Assembly (NCBI RefSeq): GCF_016097555.1
Contig: NC_054703.1
Location: forward strand, 5,820,263-5,884,262
Direction: 5' to 3'
Length of the DNA stretch: 64,000 nucleotides
DNA from: Gigantopelta aegis
Lineage: Eukaryota; Mollusca; Gastropoda; Neomphalida; Peltospiridae
Under the pieces are notes generated by a model. That model saw only the letters and a program-made list of their open reading frames with translations, was not told the origin of the DNA and did no database searches. This document shows positions 22,242 through 33,394 of the stretch, one piece after another. Positions within the stretch are counted from its first letter, which is position 1, and every line of letters begins with the position of its first letter. The translations under genes and the position numbers were made by a program.

Positions 22242-23685
22242 CTGACACACAATGAAAACGCAAAAACAACTTTTCATTGCAAATAACGACAAACTATTAA
22301 TGAATTGATAGATAATGTAATATGACATTAATGACTGGTATTTATGAGATACATTCACATGCAAACATGGCCAGTTATCATCAGTAATCGAGTTGCATTC
22401 GTAATCAAAAAGTTCAACTCCCCCATATCAAGATCAGTATCTGGTGTGTCCACTATTGGCCCGTGAGCATGCGTGAAGACGACGGGGAAAGGATTGGCAC
22501 AAACATCTCAAATAAGCCACAGGAATGTTCCTCCACTCCTCCTGCAACGCCTGTGCAAGCTCAGCGACGTTACGCGGTGGTGGCTGGCGGTGACGTACAC
22601 GACGTCCTAACTCATCTCACATGTGTTCAATTGGATTCAAATCCGGCGAAACGGCGGGCCAGTTCATAACGGTGATACCGGCTTGTTGCAGGAATGCCTG
22701 GATAATTCTTGCAGTATGTGGACGGGCATTGTCTTGTTGAAACAGAAGGGGACCTCCTGGTCTTCGGTGACGGCGCAAAAGTGGCTGGAGAACTGGTCTT
22801 AGAATAACGTCAACATAACGCTGGGCTGTAAGGGCATCGTGGACAATGATGAGATCACTCCTAAAATCACAGTACCGTTCATGGAGTCTCCTGTACACAC
22901 GTGCTCTTCCATCGGCAAAGGAGACAGAGAAACGGGACTCATCTGAGAAAACAATGCTCCGGTAAAAGGCTGGTGGATGATTACCATTCTGGAGAGCAAA
23001 CTGTAGTCTCGCAGCACGAGGTCGCGGTGTCATGATGTTACCGTTGTACGGGCGTCTGCATCTGAGTCAAGCCGTTCTGAGTCGACGGATTACCGTCATC
23101 GGATGGATAGGCCTTCCATGACGTCCTATCATGTTGCTTGCTGTCATCGTCGCAGTTCTGAACCGTTCACGGAGGTGGTGTCGTCGAATCTGCCGATCTT
23201 GGCGTGGGGTCGTAACGGGACGCTGACCAGGTCGAGGTCGATCACGAACACTCCCGGTCTGTTGATGACGTTCAACAAGTCCAATAGTTGATGGATGGAC
23301 TCTGAAGGTCCTAGCAACTTGGCTTTGCGAAGTCCCACTTGAAACATGCCCAACGCTCGCTTCCTTTGTTCTTCTCTGAGTCGTGGCATTCTTAATATGA
23401 CGAGGAATATGACACCGTTACGTGACTTTTATGTGTCCAAATACTGACATTTCACGTGCATTGCATACAGCATGATCGAGCATGTAGTGAACGCATTTCA
23501 CACTATTTTGTGTGTTTTTGCTATTGTATGTGTAACAAGAACAAAACCAGGATTCAAACCAAGGCAAAAGTACCAACAAATGGCTTCCTCTCATAAATTG
23601 TTATTTTAAGTCCAATAAATATATTTTTCATAAATCACAACAAAATATTGAAAAATATCTGTTTTGCGTTTTCATTGTGTGTCAG
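22242..23685 (-). mobile_element. Tc1/mariner-type transposon, complete ends, inactive
   Basis: Left end CTGACACACAATGAAAACGC and right end, reverse-complemented, the same, for about 24-28 bp of terminal inverted repeat. TA lies outside both ends, the target choice of Tc1/mariner elements. It is 1,444 bp, the usual length for the family, with one transposase gene on the minus strand. Confidence 0.95.
22434..23389 (-). pseudogene. Tc1-like DD34E transposase, broken
   Basis: The frame starts at MPRLREEQRKRALGMFQVG and ends in ...SGHTRY at 22434-22436. The catalytic residues are present: D in VFSDESRFS, D in FQQDNARPH, and E in NPIEH. The second D and the E are separated by 34 residues (DD34E). 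Defects: at least one frameshift in the N-terminal HTH region (between the 23389 start and about 23280), an in-frame TGA at 23069-23067, and a second TGA right after NPIEHM at 22619-22617, where a tryptophan codon is usual. The N-terminal DNA-binding part is thus out of frame and the enzyme inactive. It acts on its own TIRs by cut-and-paste when intact. Confidence 0.93.
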
Positions 23686-23688
23686 TAT

Positions 23689-24345
23689 ATTATAAAAATT
23701 GTAACCCAATAATTTTGGGTTATGCTATTGCAAGCTGTAACGAGGTCTGACTGCATGCATGTATAACTTGTTTTTTTACCTTATGCAAAATTTTAACTTG
23801 TCCAAAGTTTGAAAAGAAGACCTAATAAATAAATAATACTTTGTTGGTCCATTATGTTGTTTTGTTGTTTTTGACTAATAATTATCTGGAGCCATTTCAC
23901 ACAAAATAGAAGTTGGCAGTTAGTAGTAAATACCATATACGGCTCTTGTCAGGTAAAATGGAAATAACAGTTAACAGGTATTATAGCCTGTAGCCAGCCA
24001 TTTTTGCGAGGGGTGGGGTGGGGGGTGGGGTGCGTTTTGAGATGCTGGGTAGAACTAAATTTATATCATGGGTGATATATCCAGCGACCGATGGGCGCGA
24101 GAGGTCTAGGGGGTCGGGGGCATGCTTCCCCGGAAAAGTTTTAAGTGTAGATGCTCTCAGAGGTGCATTTTGAAGCTATTTGTGATGGGTTTTTAATATT
24201 TTATTTCAGGTATTTTGAGGTCGTAGCGCGTACATTTTTTTTTTCTTTTAATAAAACTTCAAGAGCAGCAGTAAACTTTAACTACACTAAATGTGTGACA
24301 CGTTGTGAAAACCTACCTGTGCTCGACTATGGGCCAGGTACGACT
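23689..24345. other. Intergenic with a possible element fragment
   Basis: No gene. A G-rich patch near 24005-24035, and 'gagaggtctagggggtcggg..atgcttccccgg' at about 24098-24140, which resembles an end of a dispersed repeat but has no partner in this window. Confidence 0.4.
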
Positions 24346-24354
24346 GAGCAGTGT

Positions 24355-24569
24355 CAATCTAATTAAAATTAACTCCACTATTACATGTGGATCTAACAGC
24401 AGCCCGTTGGAGCTCATGTCCAGTTGACCTTTCATTCGACCAATCAAAACCTTACTTGCAAAATCATGCCAGTGATTTGAAAAGAATTTGAAAACATTCG
24501 GGATCATGCCGAGGGTATACGAAATGATTCGGGTGAATTAGACCAGTAGAGCTAATTTTAATCAGATTG
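24355..24569. mobile_element. Mutator-like MITE, short copy
   Basis: Ends CAATCTAATTAAAATTAACT and, reverse-complemented, CAATCTGATTAAAATTAGCT. Flanked by 9-bp repeats gagcagtgt (24346-24354) and gaacagtgt (24570-24578), 8 of 9 matching. Nine-bp duplications with long TIRs are typical of Mutator-like elements. The left 190 bp match the longer copy at 34193-34745. Confidence 0.85.
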
Positions 24570-24578
24570 GAACAGTGT

Positions 24579-27500
24579 CGCACTCATAACATAGAGCGAT
24601 CGTACTCCAGTATAACCATCACTCAAAATATGGATACGGTCATTGACACACTTGGCAGAAGCAAGGGGCGAGACGCATATTTTTTTTCTAAGACCAGCAT
24701 ATATACTCTTAATAGGGGACCTTGAAATATTAATGTTAGAACATCCTAGTAAAGAACGTTCAGGTCTGTTTATCAACACACCGAAACATATTCCATATAA
24801 TTTGCACATGCATCACACAGTTGCCCGGTACACGTGCGTGGAGTATCATTCTCGATTTTGATAATTTCCAGGAAGGTCCATTAAACACTGTGGAAGATTA
24901 TTTCTGTCAATCTTTTTCATTCTGTTGAATATACAGTTATTGTTTTGTTTCTAGTCATTTTTATTGTTTGAATTTGCGATTTACTGATAAAAAAGTAAAC
25001 TTTCAAATTTCACTTCTGACCCCAATCGCCCTTCAAGATCTTTGGTGATCATAAAACCTACTGTAATACTGAACTACCGGTTATAATGTTTGTCCAATTA
25101 ATTCACTATTATCATGTAACCATTCCTCACAGCTAATATACCTTACAATTTTGGCAATTGTAAATTCTTATTAGAGTTCCCCTACTTTTTGTGAAGAGTA
25201 TATAATAAGTGAACAGAACTAGTTACACTGTGAAACAATACATTTCTATTTTGTACTTTAATACTGGTTAATTGTAATCCATGTAAAATGCGTAGTGGTT
25301 CGTTTGCAAACCTATATAGCTGTTTGGTCGTGCTTAATGCAAATGTGAATAAACGTTATCGAGATTCGGGTATTTTTTTTAAAAACCTCTAAATTCAGGA
25401 AAAACTCAGCCTTTGCTGCACGTTTTTGTGCTTCGCTCTCTTTGCTGAGGTCGTCCCATGATAGTCGTAGTTTGTGAGTCGACAAAATACTGCGCCACAA
25501 TTACTTACATGATAGACTGGTTCTCAATTGAATATACCCATAGGGATGCCTTGTAATATCATTCGAGTAACGCATGTACCATTTTAGGCCTAAAGGTATA
25601 TTTGAGCTTCTACAGAGACGAGCCAAATAATATCAGATTGCGGGCAACTAATAATGGTTTCGAATAAACTAACATTTAATACAGCCATTTGTTAAGGTAA
25701 ACGTTAAAATACTTATAATAGGAAATAAAAAAACATTATACATTTTTTGGGCGGAACTCCAATTCTCGCGGGGGGGGGGGGGGTGTGTGTGTGTGTGTGT
25801 GATAAATTAGCCATCACTCGATCATGCAAGTTCACAATGACCTTGACCTTGACAATAATCTCTGTACATGGCTCTGAATGGAGTTTTAATCAAAGTTAGC
25901 ACTGAAGAAAAGTTGGTTTTGGCCTATAATTCATACTGTAAAGATTTCAATAATTTCTTTTTACATGGTATTTGACTTGCCATATACAACTGCTCTTAAA
26001 TATGGTATTATATATAAGCAACCTGAACTAAGATTTTAATAGCAATTTATTTTTATATTAAAAATAGCATGTCCCAATAGTGGGTTAATGTCTTTAGTTT
26101 CCATTAACATTGTTAATTTTTTATGTATGAAATTTTGAAAACTCAAATTTGTAAAGAAGTTGATTTTTATTGTCTTTTTGACATATTTATAGGGTGCTAA
26201 GTTATATTTTAGACAAATTTGTAGTTTTATGCAAAATTTAAAGTAAATTTTAAGAAAAACTTTACCAAAAACATAATTAAATTTGTTGTCACTATTGTGC
26301 CTTCTGTTCTTATTTGTACATAACAATAAGGTTGTTAAACATATACTTAGATCTCCAGATAATTTTTTTTTTTTAATAATCACTTGGTTAGCTCTTATGA
26401 AAAGCATTTTGAGTTTATACTAGATTCAGAACCAATTTTTTCAGATCTGATTTTGGATTAAGTTGATAGTTTAATTGTTAAAGCTGTATTACCTAATGTT
26501 ACTAGCTAAATAAAATGCTGGATTACAGATTGTAGGAATACATCTAATGTACATATTGTATTCATCCGGATTAGAAAATAATGCAAGAAAATAGATGTTC
26601 GGGTAATTTTGTCATTTAAAAATAGTTTTTTTCAGTAATTAATCACAAATAAATGTGTTAAAGCTGCATGATTATTCCAGATATCACAACTATTAAAACC
26701 TCCAACTACAGTAGGCTATAAATAAAATATAGTCAGGAATATTGGTGGCTGCCAATTTTTTGATGGTTCTTATGAAAATCAGCATGGCCAATGGATTTGA
26801 AATTCGCACACCTGGTAACTTGAAGACACCCACACCCAGCATACAGGATTTCCTCCCATAATGTTCAGGACATTAAGTCATTACTTCATACAGTTACAGT
26901 CATGTTGTGTTTCCTTCCTCAGACAGTGTATTTTTTTAATACTGATATTTCTTTGATGTGCCTGTTACGGTCTTCATAATCTAGGGGTAATCAAGTGCAT
27001 GTGTTTTAATGGAATTCTTTATAGAGGTACTCTGACTATCTTTTTTGTCTCTACATATATACCTGAGTACACACACCCAACTGAAAGTAAATATCTTCAG
27101 GAGTTTTATTTTAAAACATTTTGTTGTTTAATATGACATATTGCATTTGTACAAAACTATATGCAATGTATATGCTTTTTGAGGTGTACATTATATTAGG
27201 TTTGTACTGTAATTTCAGTGAGGTTGTCAGTTTATGTCAGAATAAACCAGATCCTGGTTGTCATAAAGACACATAGCTGGACACTTTTTGAAAAATGTAT
27301 GTTATCAGTATAGATAGTACTAGACCAAATAACTTCCGGCTGGGTCAAAGTGCGAGGTGCACCGAACTTTTGATAGAGAAGTGAACACCACAAGTCCTGT
27401 GATTGGTTATAAATGTGAGTGTGTTGGTTGTAAAAAATAATAGTTTCATCTGGGTAAAAAAAAATTGCAATTTTATTTCATCTAGTACCAATGTGTCAAG

Positions 27501-27830
27501 TAGCCTTGTGCTTGAAACATGTATGGGGTACCTGTAAAAAAAAGTACTCGAATTTTGTGCGAAACTAGGGTAGTCATAGACGCTACCCGTTATCTCAGAA
27601 ACGAGCAGCTTGACCCCCAGGTTTTTCTGATTCATTTTAAGTGTAAGGGGTGGTAGTATTTATATCCGTGGCGTTTATGTCGGTTGATACGTTGCAGATA
27701 GGAGTTTTAGCCACATATGTTACTATTGTCGTCTATGGGATTTGATTTGGTAGTATACACCCTACACATCAGCTATTTTTGCCTAAACACACTCTTGATC
27801 TTTTTTATTTCTCGGCAAGGACAAAAGAAA
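24579..27830. other. AT-rich intergenic, no convincing gene
   Basis: I see no exon with supporting splice or motif evidence. 25764-25800 is a poly-G/GT microsatellite. 25838-25860 has 'aatgaccttgaccttgaca', inverted AGGTCA half-sites like those at 61.6-62.5 kb. 25268-25345 matches 58115-58205, a dispersed repeat. 27335-27660 has a 96-codon minus-strand frame in a block that looks like a dispersed repeat, but there is no second copy here to prove it. Confidence 0.4.
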
Positions 27831-27839
27831 TGTTCAGCA

Positions 27840-28070
27840 TGTGATATTCAAAATAGAACACGGGATCGGGCCGTCTTTGTTTGAACAGTAGCGGGTATTT
27901 TCCGTTGAGATTTGTAATGATTTCTGCTGGATACATTTTATTTGATATTTAATATATTTTATTTAGTAATGAGCCCTCTACGTTACCTTTCCTAACAAAG
28001 AGCCAGATGGCGCCTACTTCCATTTTTAGTCACCAAATAGCAAAATTAGGAGCAATGTTTATATACCGAT
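27840..28070 (+). repeat. Partial exon-1-like module (3' half only)
   Basis: 'caaaatagaacacgggatcg', 'gccgtctttgt' and 'tttgtaatgattt' match the 3' half of the modules at 11.6 and 28.3 kb; the donor half is absent. Confidence 0.5.
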
Positions 28071-28170
28071 ATAGTATAAGAATGTATTAATGTATGTATA
28101 GTGTATGTTTATCTGTGTGTGCATATGTGAGAATGTGTAACCCATTGGTGCAAATATTAAAGGATGGAAG

Positions 28171-28300
28171 GAAGTGGCGACAGCGGGTTTCCTCTCTGAA
28201 TATCTGTGTGGTCCTTAATCATATGTCTGACGCCATATAACCGTGAATAAAATGTGTTGAGTGCGTCGTTAAATAAAACATTTCCTTCCTTCCTTCTTTT
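28171..28300 (+). mobile_element. SINE tail A, 5' truncated
   Basis: 'gaagtggcgacagcgggttt' to TTCC repeats; directly upstream of the exon-1-like module. Confidence 0.85.
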
Positions 28301-28304
28301 ACTC

Positions 28305-28735
28305 GATTAGTCCGAACAACAGGCCGGAATAAACTTCCTCGTGACCGTTTCCTGTGTGACAACGTGATTGTTGTTCGGTGAGTTTATTAAGTTTATTTGA
28401 TCACATTTCCACGTTTTTCAGTTACAAATTAAAAAAAAATGCACAACTCTATCTCCAGGTTCACGTAAATTACTATTTATCTTTTACACATTGCCACTTT
28501 TTGGCCCACAAACGTTCAGTTTATTCTCGGCAAATTCACAATGTTACTTAGTAACTTACTATCTGATACTCAAAATAGAACACGGGTTCGGACTCTCGTT
28601 GTGACAGTACAATATGTCTATTGGGTTATTTTTCCGTTGCTATTTCTAATCCATTCTGCGAAATACTTTTTAGTGAAATATAAATATTTATATAAATAAT
28701 AAATGCTTCACGTCAGTTATTACAAATGTTAAAAA
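28305..28735 (+). promoter_or_regulatory. Exon-1-like module, copy upstream of ZNF2
   Basis: The best-preserved single copy. 'agtccgaacaacaggccgga' and, 60 bp on, 'gattgttgttcggtgagttt': CCGAACAACA and TGTTGTTCGG form an inverted repeat ending at the proposed donor (CG/GTGAGT, about 28377). A ~350-bp tail is shared with 37.4, 39.7, 41.8, 54.0 and 60.3 kb. The distance to the ZNF2 acceptor is about 3.2 kb. Inferred promoter plus exon 1. Confidence 0.45.
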
Positions 28736-28789
28736 AAAACCAAGATTTTTTTAATTAGAGTTTCTGTTCTTTTTCCGTTGGCAACTGAT

Positions 28790-29020
28790 CGAGGTGGGTA
28801 CCGACTTCAGCAGTGTTGTGGGTAAGCCAACATACTTAAGGGTAGTAGGTACTGGGTTCGACTCCCACCCACAGCTAGTTTTAATGACTCATTAAGTAAG
28901 CTTTCTACATGGTTTGTCCAGTGCACATTCCGTATGTCAGTCACCTCGTCCATGTACTCATGTTTGCATTTACCATAGTGCTGGGGTGTCGTTAAACATA
29001 TATTCTATTCTATTCTATTC
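28790..29020 (+). mobile_element. SINE family 3 with (TTCTA)n tail
   Basis: A tRNA-like head with B-box-like 'gggttcgactcccac', then a body shared with 57065-57235 ('gttttaatgactcatt') and a tail 'gtgtcgttaaacata' with TTCTA repeats. Confidence 0.75.
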
Positions 29021-29266
29021 GTCTAAGTACATTTCTACAACTCAAATCATACATTTCATCTATTATAATTCGTAGATGATTCTCATTGAAGTAAATCCTT
29101 ATTTTATAGTATCAAAATTATGCATTGTAATAGAGATATGCCATATATTTAAACGTAATCACTGTGAGATAGTGCTAATGTTTCTCCCATGGTACATTTC
29201 CCTACAGAAGATTCGTCGATGTATGTTTCCTCCACGTACGTTTTTTCCCATATACATTCCCCCATT

Positions 29267-29300
<34 letters not shown>

Positions 29301-29589
29301 TTAGCTACGGTTCTGATACTGTATAGATAAATGCAAAACCAATTTTCCAAATGTAACCACTTTAAATAATTTTTAATGTTTCTCTAATGATACATTCCGC
29401 CTACAGATGATTCTTCCACATGCGTTTCCTCCACGTACATTTCTTCCACGTTCATTTTCAAATATCCTGACCTGATCAATCAGCTGGTCACGCCAAGCTC
29501 GAGAGCACATAACCTTTGTTTTGTTTATAGTAGGCAAGAACAAACATCGTTTAGTTACCTTTTTATTTGTTGCTCTTGGGGCGGTGGCT

Positions 29590-30945
29590 AGGGCCAGTCA
29601 GGTGCTTGATTATTTCATTGCCTGAGTATATTAACCATGTATTTCTGGCATGGGTGTCTGATGGTTATCCACAGCTCCATGTCCCCATGTTGGACGCCAT
29701 GGTGGGTGGGGAGCATGGTTGATGAATCATTTTCCCTACATTATGGCTTAAAACCATTCTCAAACTCTTGATGGTACACCGAGGTTTCAGATTCTTCATC
29801 ATCTGATGAAGAATCTATGACTAATTCTTCAATTGTGAAGAAATCGAAAGTGTTAACATCAGATTCCTGGCCACGGTTTCTGGTCATCAATTCATCTGAT
29901 GACGGAACCTTGAAGAGGTTATGACCTTTTGCTGTACAGAAAGGGCTTGTTGGCTTGTGGCAGTGACCACTTTCCCGTTATTTGGATAATGATGGACTTC
30001 CTGCACTTGAAAGTTGGCGAAGGCAAATTGGGTTCAGTTTAAGCATCTGTGCAGCACTCGTGTCCAACAATTTGCCATTACTGATGCTGCTGATCCCATG
30101 TCTTTGTTTGCTTCCATCTTGAAGGACATTGCAGATGAAACTATTGCTAAGACTTCGGACGTGCCAAAGCGTTTCAATAACCATGGTTTACCCATACATG
30201 CAAGAATGCACTTAAAGAGTGAAACAGATTCCTTGAGACATTCAAACGTGAATCTACTGTGGATAACCTGGATGCTTATCGTATTGCTAAGGCTAAGGCT
30301 CGCAGAGAGATCAGACAGAATAGGAAATCATCTTGGAGAAATTTTGTCTCCAAGTTGAATTCACAAACATCAGCAAAATCTGTCAGGATTGGCTCCGTAA
30401 AATCAAACATAAAGAATCCAGTAATACAGTTCATCATTTGTCTGTCAGTGACACGGATGTCACGTCTCATCATGACATTGTCAATGCATTGGCAGACAAC
30501 TTGTGTCATAACTCATCTTCTGCTTTCAGTACAGATGCTTTTACATCTGTCAAAAATATAGCTGAAAAGCAGTCTTTTAATTTTTCATCTGAAAATGCTG
30601 AAGTATACAACAGGCATTTCTCTATGGAGGAATTGCGGGATGCTCTTCGTAGAGCCCATAATACTTGTAACTTCAGTAGGACCGGATGAAATTCATTATC
30701 AGTTATTAAGACATTTACTTGAATCATCCTTGGTGGTTCTTTTGAATATTTTACATCTGGATTTTTGGTGACTTTCCTTCTGATTGGAGGAAAGCAATTA
30801 TTCCTATTCCCAAGACTGGTAAGGATCCAACCAATCCTACTAGTTATCACCTTATTGCGTTGACAAGTTGCATTTGTAAAACCATGGAACGAATGATCAA
30901 TCGTAGACATGTCTGGTATCTTGAACCCATTTACTGACTGTTTCA
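29590..30945 (+). pseudogene. Jockey-like LINE remnant (ORF1 and ORF2 pieces)
   Basis: 29590-29740 resembles a LINE 5' region. 29787-29965 encodes, with one stop, SSSSDEE...WPRFLVINSSDD...PFAVQKG, like mollusc Jockey-type ORF1. From 30010 come ORF2 pieces in shifting frames: WVQFKHLCSTRVQQF, then AYRIAKAKARREIRQ, then PDEIHYQLLRHLL, then DWRKAIIPIPKTGKDP and IALTSCICKTMER (reverse transcriptase fingers/palm start). Most of ORF1, the endonuclease domain and the catalytic core of the reverse transcriptase are missing. It ends where an acceptor-like array and a SINE begin. Several frameshifts: dead. Confidence 0.8.
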
Positions 30946-31548
30946 TTTATCTATTTTCTGTCTCTGTTTCATTTACCGGCCTCGGTGGCGTCGTGGTAGG
31001 CCATCGGTCTACAGGCTGGTAGGTACTGGGTTCGGATCCAGTCGAGGCATGGGATTTTTAATGTAGATACCGATTCCAAACCCTGAGTGAGTGCTCCGCA
31101 AGGCTCAATGGGTAGGTGTAAACCACTTGCACCAACCAGTGATCCATAACTGGTTCAACAAAGGCCATGGTTTGTGCTATCCTGCCTGTGGGAAGTGCAA
31201 ATAAAAGATCCCTTGCTGCTAATCGGAAGAGTAGCCCATGTAGTGGCGACAGCGGGTTTCCTCTCAAAATCTGTGTGGTCCTTAACCATATGTCTGGCGC
31301 CATATAACCGTAAATGAAATGTGTTGAGTGTGTCGTTAAATAAAACATTTCTTTCTTTCTATTTCATTTATTCAGTTACTGGCTCTGTTTCTTTTATCCA
31401 TTTACTGGCTCTGTTTCATTTGTCAATTTCTGGCTCTGTTTCGTTTATTCAGTTACTGGCTCTGTTTCATTTATTCAGTTACTAGCTCTGTTTCATTTAT
31501 TCTGTTATGGGCTGTATTTCATTTATCCATTTTCTGGCTGTGTTTCAG
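30945..31548 (+). repeat. 26-bp acceptor-like tandem array, split by a SINE
   Basis: Units of 25-26 bp (ggctctgtttcatttattca...) start at 31381, 31407, 31432, 31458, 31484, 31510 and 31536, with two more at 30945-30975 before the SINE. The final unit supplies the ZNF2 acceptor, tgtgtttcag. In ZNF1 and ZNF3 only about one unit is present at this position. Confidence 0.88.
30976..31361 (+). mobile_element. SINE family 2, full length, tail A
   Basis: Head 'ccggcctcggtggcgtcgtg' with a B-box-like GGGTTCGGATCC, then a body and tail A shared with family 1. A 9-bp direct repeat tttcattta (30967-30975, 31362-31370) flanks it; it landed inside the 26-bp array. Confidence 0.9.
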
Positions 31549-31682
31549 AACGTCTGTTCATCACACAAATGTGAAGATACATTAGTATATGTTCATTTCA
31601 GGATGGTATCTGATAGGCTGGTAAAGAAACAAGATGTTGTGAATCAGATCAAAACGTTGAAGGACCTCTTTTTAAGAGAAAT

Positions 31683-33056
31683 ATGTCTAGCAGTGATTAT
31701 AGATGTGTAAAACAATGCGAAAGCAACCATCATCTGGAAGAACGAGCTAAAACACATTCTTGTGAGAAGCCTTTCCAATGTGGGATGTGTTTAAAATATT
31801 TCTCTTACAGGTGTCTCATTAAACAGCATATGAGGATCCACACTGGTGAAAGACCATATCAGTGTGAGGTGTGCAGGACGTGGTTTCGTCAGAAACGATA
31901 CTTGAAAGAGCATATGTTAATTCACACTGGAGTTAAGAAATTCAAATGTGAGGTGTGTGCAAAATGTTTCTTACACCGTTTACTATTGAAAAGACACACG
32001 TTGATTCACAATGGTGTTAAGCCTTTCAAATGTGAGGTGTGTGAAAAACGTTTCTCAAAAAATTCTGACTTGAAATATCATATGAATATTCACACTGGTT
32101 TTGAGGATTTCAAATGTGAGGTATGTACAAAATGTTTCCCAAGTAATAGCAGCTTGAAACGTCATATGTTTGTTCACACAGGTGTTAAGAATTTCAAATG
32201 TGAGGTATGTGCAAAATGTTTCCCAAACAATAGCAACTTGAAACGACACATGTTGGTTCATACAGGTGTTAGGAATTTCAAATGTGAGGTATGTGCAAAA
32301 TGTTTCTCACAAAATGTCACCTTAAAACAGCATATGGACACTCACACTGGTGATAAGAATTTCAAATGTGAGATATGCACAAAATGTTTCACACTAAATA
32401 TCCACCTGAAACAACATATGAAGACCCACACTGGTGAAAAGAATTTCAAATGTGAGATATGTGCAAAATGTTTCTCATACAATAGCAGTTTGAAACATCA
32501 TATGTTTGTTCACACTGGTAATAAACCTTTCAAGTGTGACGTATGCACAGAATGTTTCTCATACAATAGCAGTTTGAAACATCATATGTTTGTTCACACT
32601 GGTAATAAACCTTTCAAGTGTGACGTATGCACAGAATGTTTCTCATACAATAGCAGTTTGAAACATCATATGTTTGTTCACACTGGTAATAAACCTTTCA
32701 AGTGTGACGTATGCACAGAATGTTTCTCATACAATAGCAGTTTGAAACATCATATGTTTGTTCACACTGGTAATAAACCTTTCAAGTGTGACGTATGCAC
32801 AGAATGTTTCTCATACAATAGCAGTTTGAAACATCATATGTTTGTTCACACTGGTAATAAACCTTTCAAGTGTGACGTATGCACAGAATGTTTCTCATAC
32901 AATAGCAGTTTGAAACATCATATGTTTGTTCACACTGGTAATAAACCTTTCAAGTGTGACGTATGCACAGAATGTTTCTCATACAATAGCAGTTTGAAAC
33001 ATCATATGTTTGTTCACACTGGTAATAAACCTTTCAAGTGTGACGTATGCACATAA
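31683..33056 (+). CDS. C2H2 zinc-finger protein, paralogue 2 (457 aa)
   Basis: Fifteen complete C2H2 fingers after a ~30-residue N-terminus (MSSSDYRC...). Fingers 1-9 differ from each other. Fingers 10-15 are six identical copies (PFKCDVCTECFSYNSSLKHH), encoded by 84-bp repeats with no seen difference between 32519 and about 33020. Finger 16 is cut by TAA at 33054-33056 where the repeat has GAA; the downstream frame still reads CFSYGYQLKHHLLIH to a later TAG, so the ancestral protein was longer. The start is chosen by alignment with the paralogues and the 134-nt spacing to the acceptor; a conserved upstream stretch (KQDVVNQIKTLK) is in another frame and is taken as UTR. Likely a nuclear DNA-binding protein. 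Confidence 0.93.
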   Translation: MSSSDYRCVKQCESNHHLEERAKTHSCEKPFQCGMCLKYFSYRCLIKQHMRIHTGERPYQCEVCRTWFRQKRYLKEHMLIHTGVKKFKCEVCAKCFLHRLLLKRHTLIHNGVKPFKCEVCEKRFSKNSDLKYHMNIHTGFEDFKCEVCTKCFPSNSSLKRHMFVHTGVKNFKCEVCAKCFPNNSNLKRHMLVHTGVRNFKCEVCAKCFSQNVTLKQHMDTHTGDKNFKCEICTKCFTLNIHLKQHMKTHTGEKNFKCEICAKCFSYNSSLKHHMFVHTGNKPFKCDVCTECFSYNSSLKHHMFVHTGNKPFKCDVCTECFSYNSSLKHHMFVHTGNKPFKCDVCTECFSYNSSLKHHMFVHTGNKPFKCDVCTECFSYNSSLKHHMFVHTGNKPFKCDVCTECFSYNSSLKHHMFVHTGNKPFKCDVCTECFSYNSSLKHHMFVHTGNKPFKCDVCT

Positions 33057-33196
33057 TGTTTCTCTTACGGTTATCAGCTGAAACACCATCTGTTAATTCA
33101 TGGAAATTAGAAACGTTTAACACGTTAAAAATGCACAGACTGGTTTAACGTAAAACACCATCTTGAAGTGCCTTGTGTGTATCATATTAGTTAGAG

Positions 33197-33394
33197 AGGT
33201 AGGTAGGTAGGTAACTAGGTTAACGTGCTCATATACCACTAGGGTTTCAAACACGCCCATCCCATGTGGGTAGGTAACTAGTTTAATGTGCTCATATACC
33301 ACTGGGGTTTCAAACACTCCCATCCCATGTAGGTAGGTAACTAGTTTAACGTGCTCATATATCAACTGGGGTTTCAAACACTCCCATCCCGAGT
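33197..33394. repeat. 64-bp tandem repeat, 3 units
   Basis: 'acgtgctcatataccactgg' recurs at about 33223, 33287 and 33350, with (GGTA)n at the unit start. Confidence 0.85.

Noticed and set aside
26036..26407. 123-codon minus-strand frame in AT-rich DNA
   Set aside because: Lys/Asn/Phe/Ile-rich translation typical of AT-rich non-coding DNA; no motif or splice evidence.
27345..27635. 96-codon minus-strand frame
   Set aside because: The block looks like a dispersed repeat, but no second copy lies here and the peptide has no recognised domain; left unannotated as a gene.
31601..31683. Alternative ZNF2 acceptor at ttcag/gatgg (31600-31601)
   Set aside because: This AG is not conserved in ZNF3, while the TTTCAG at 31548 is present at the same distance in all three genes.
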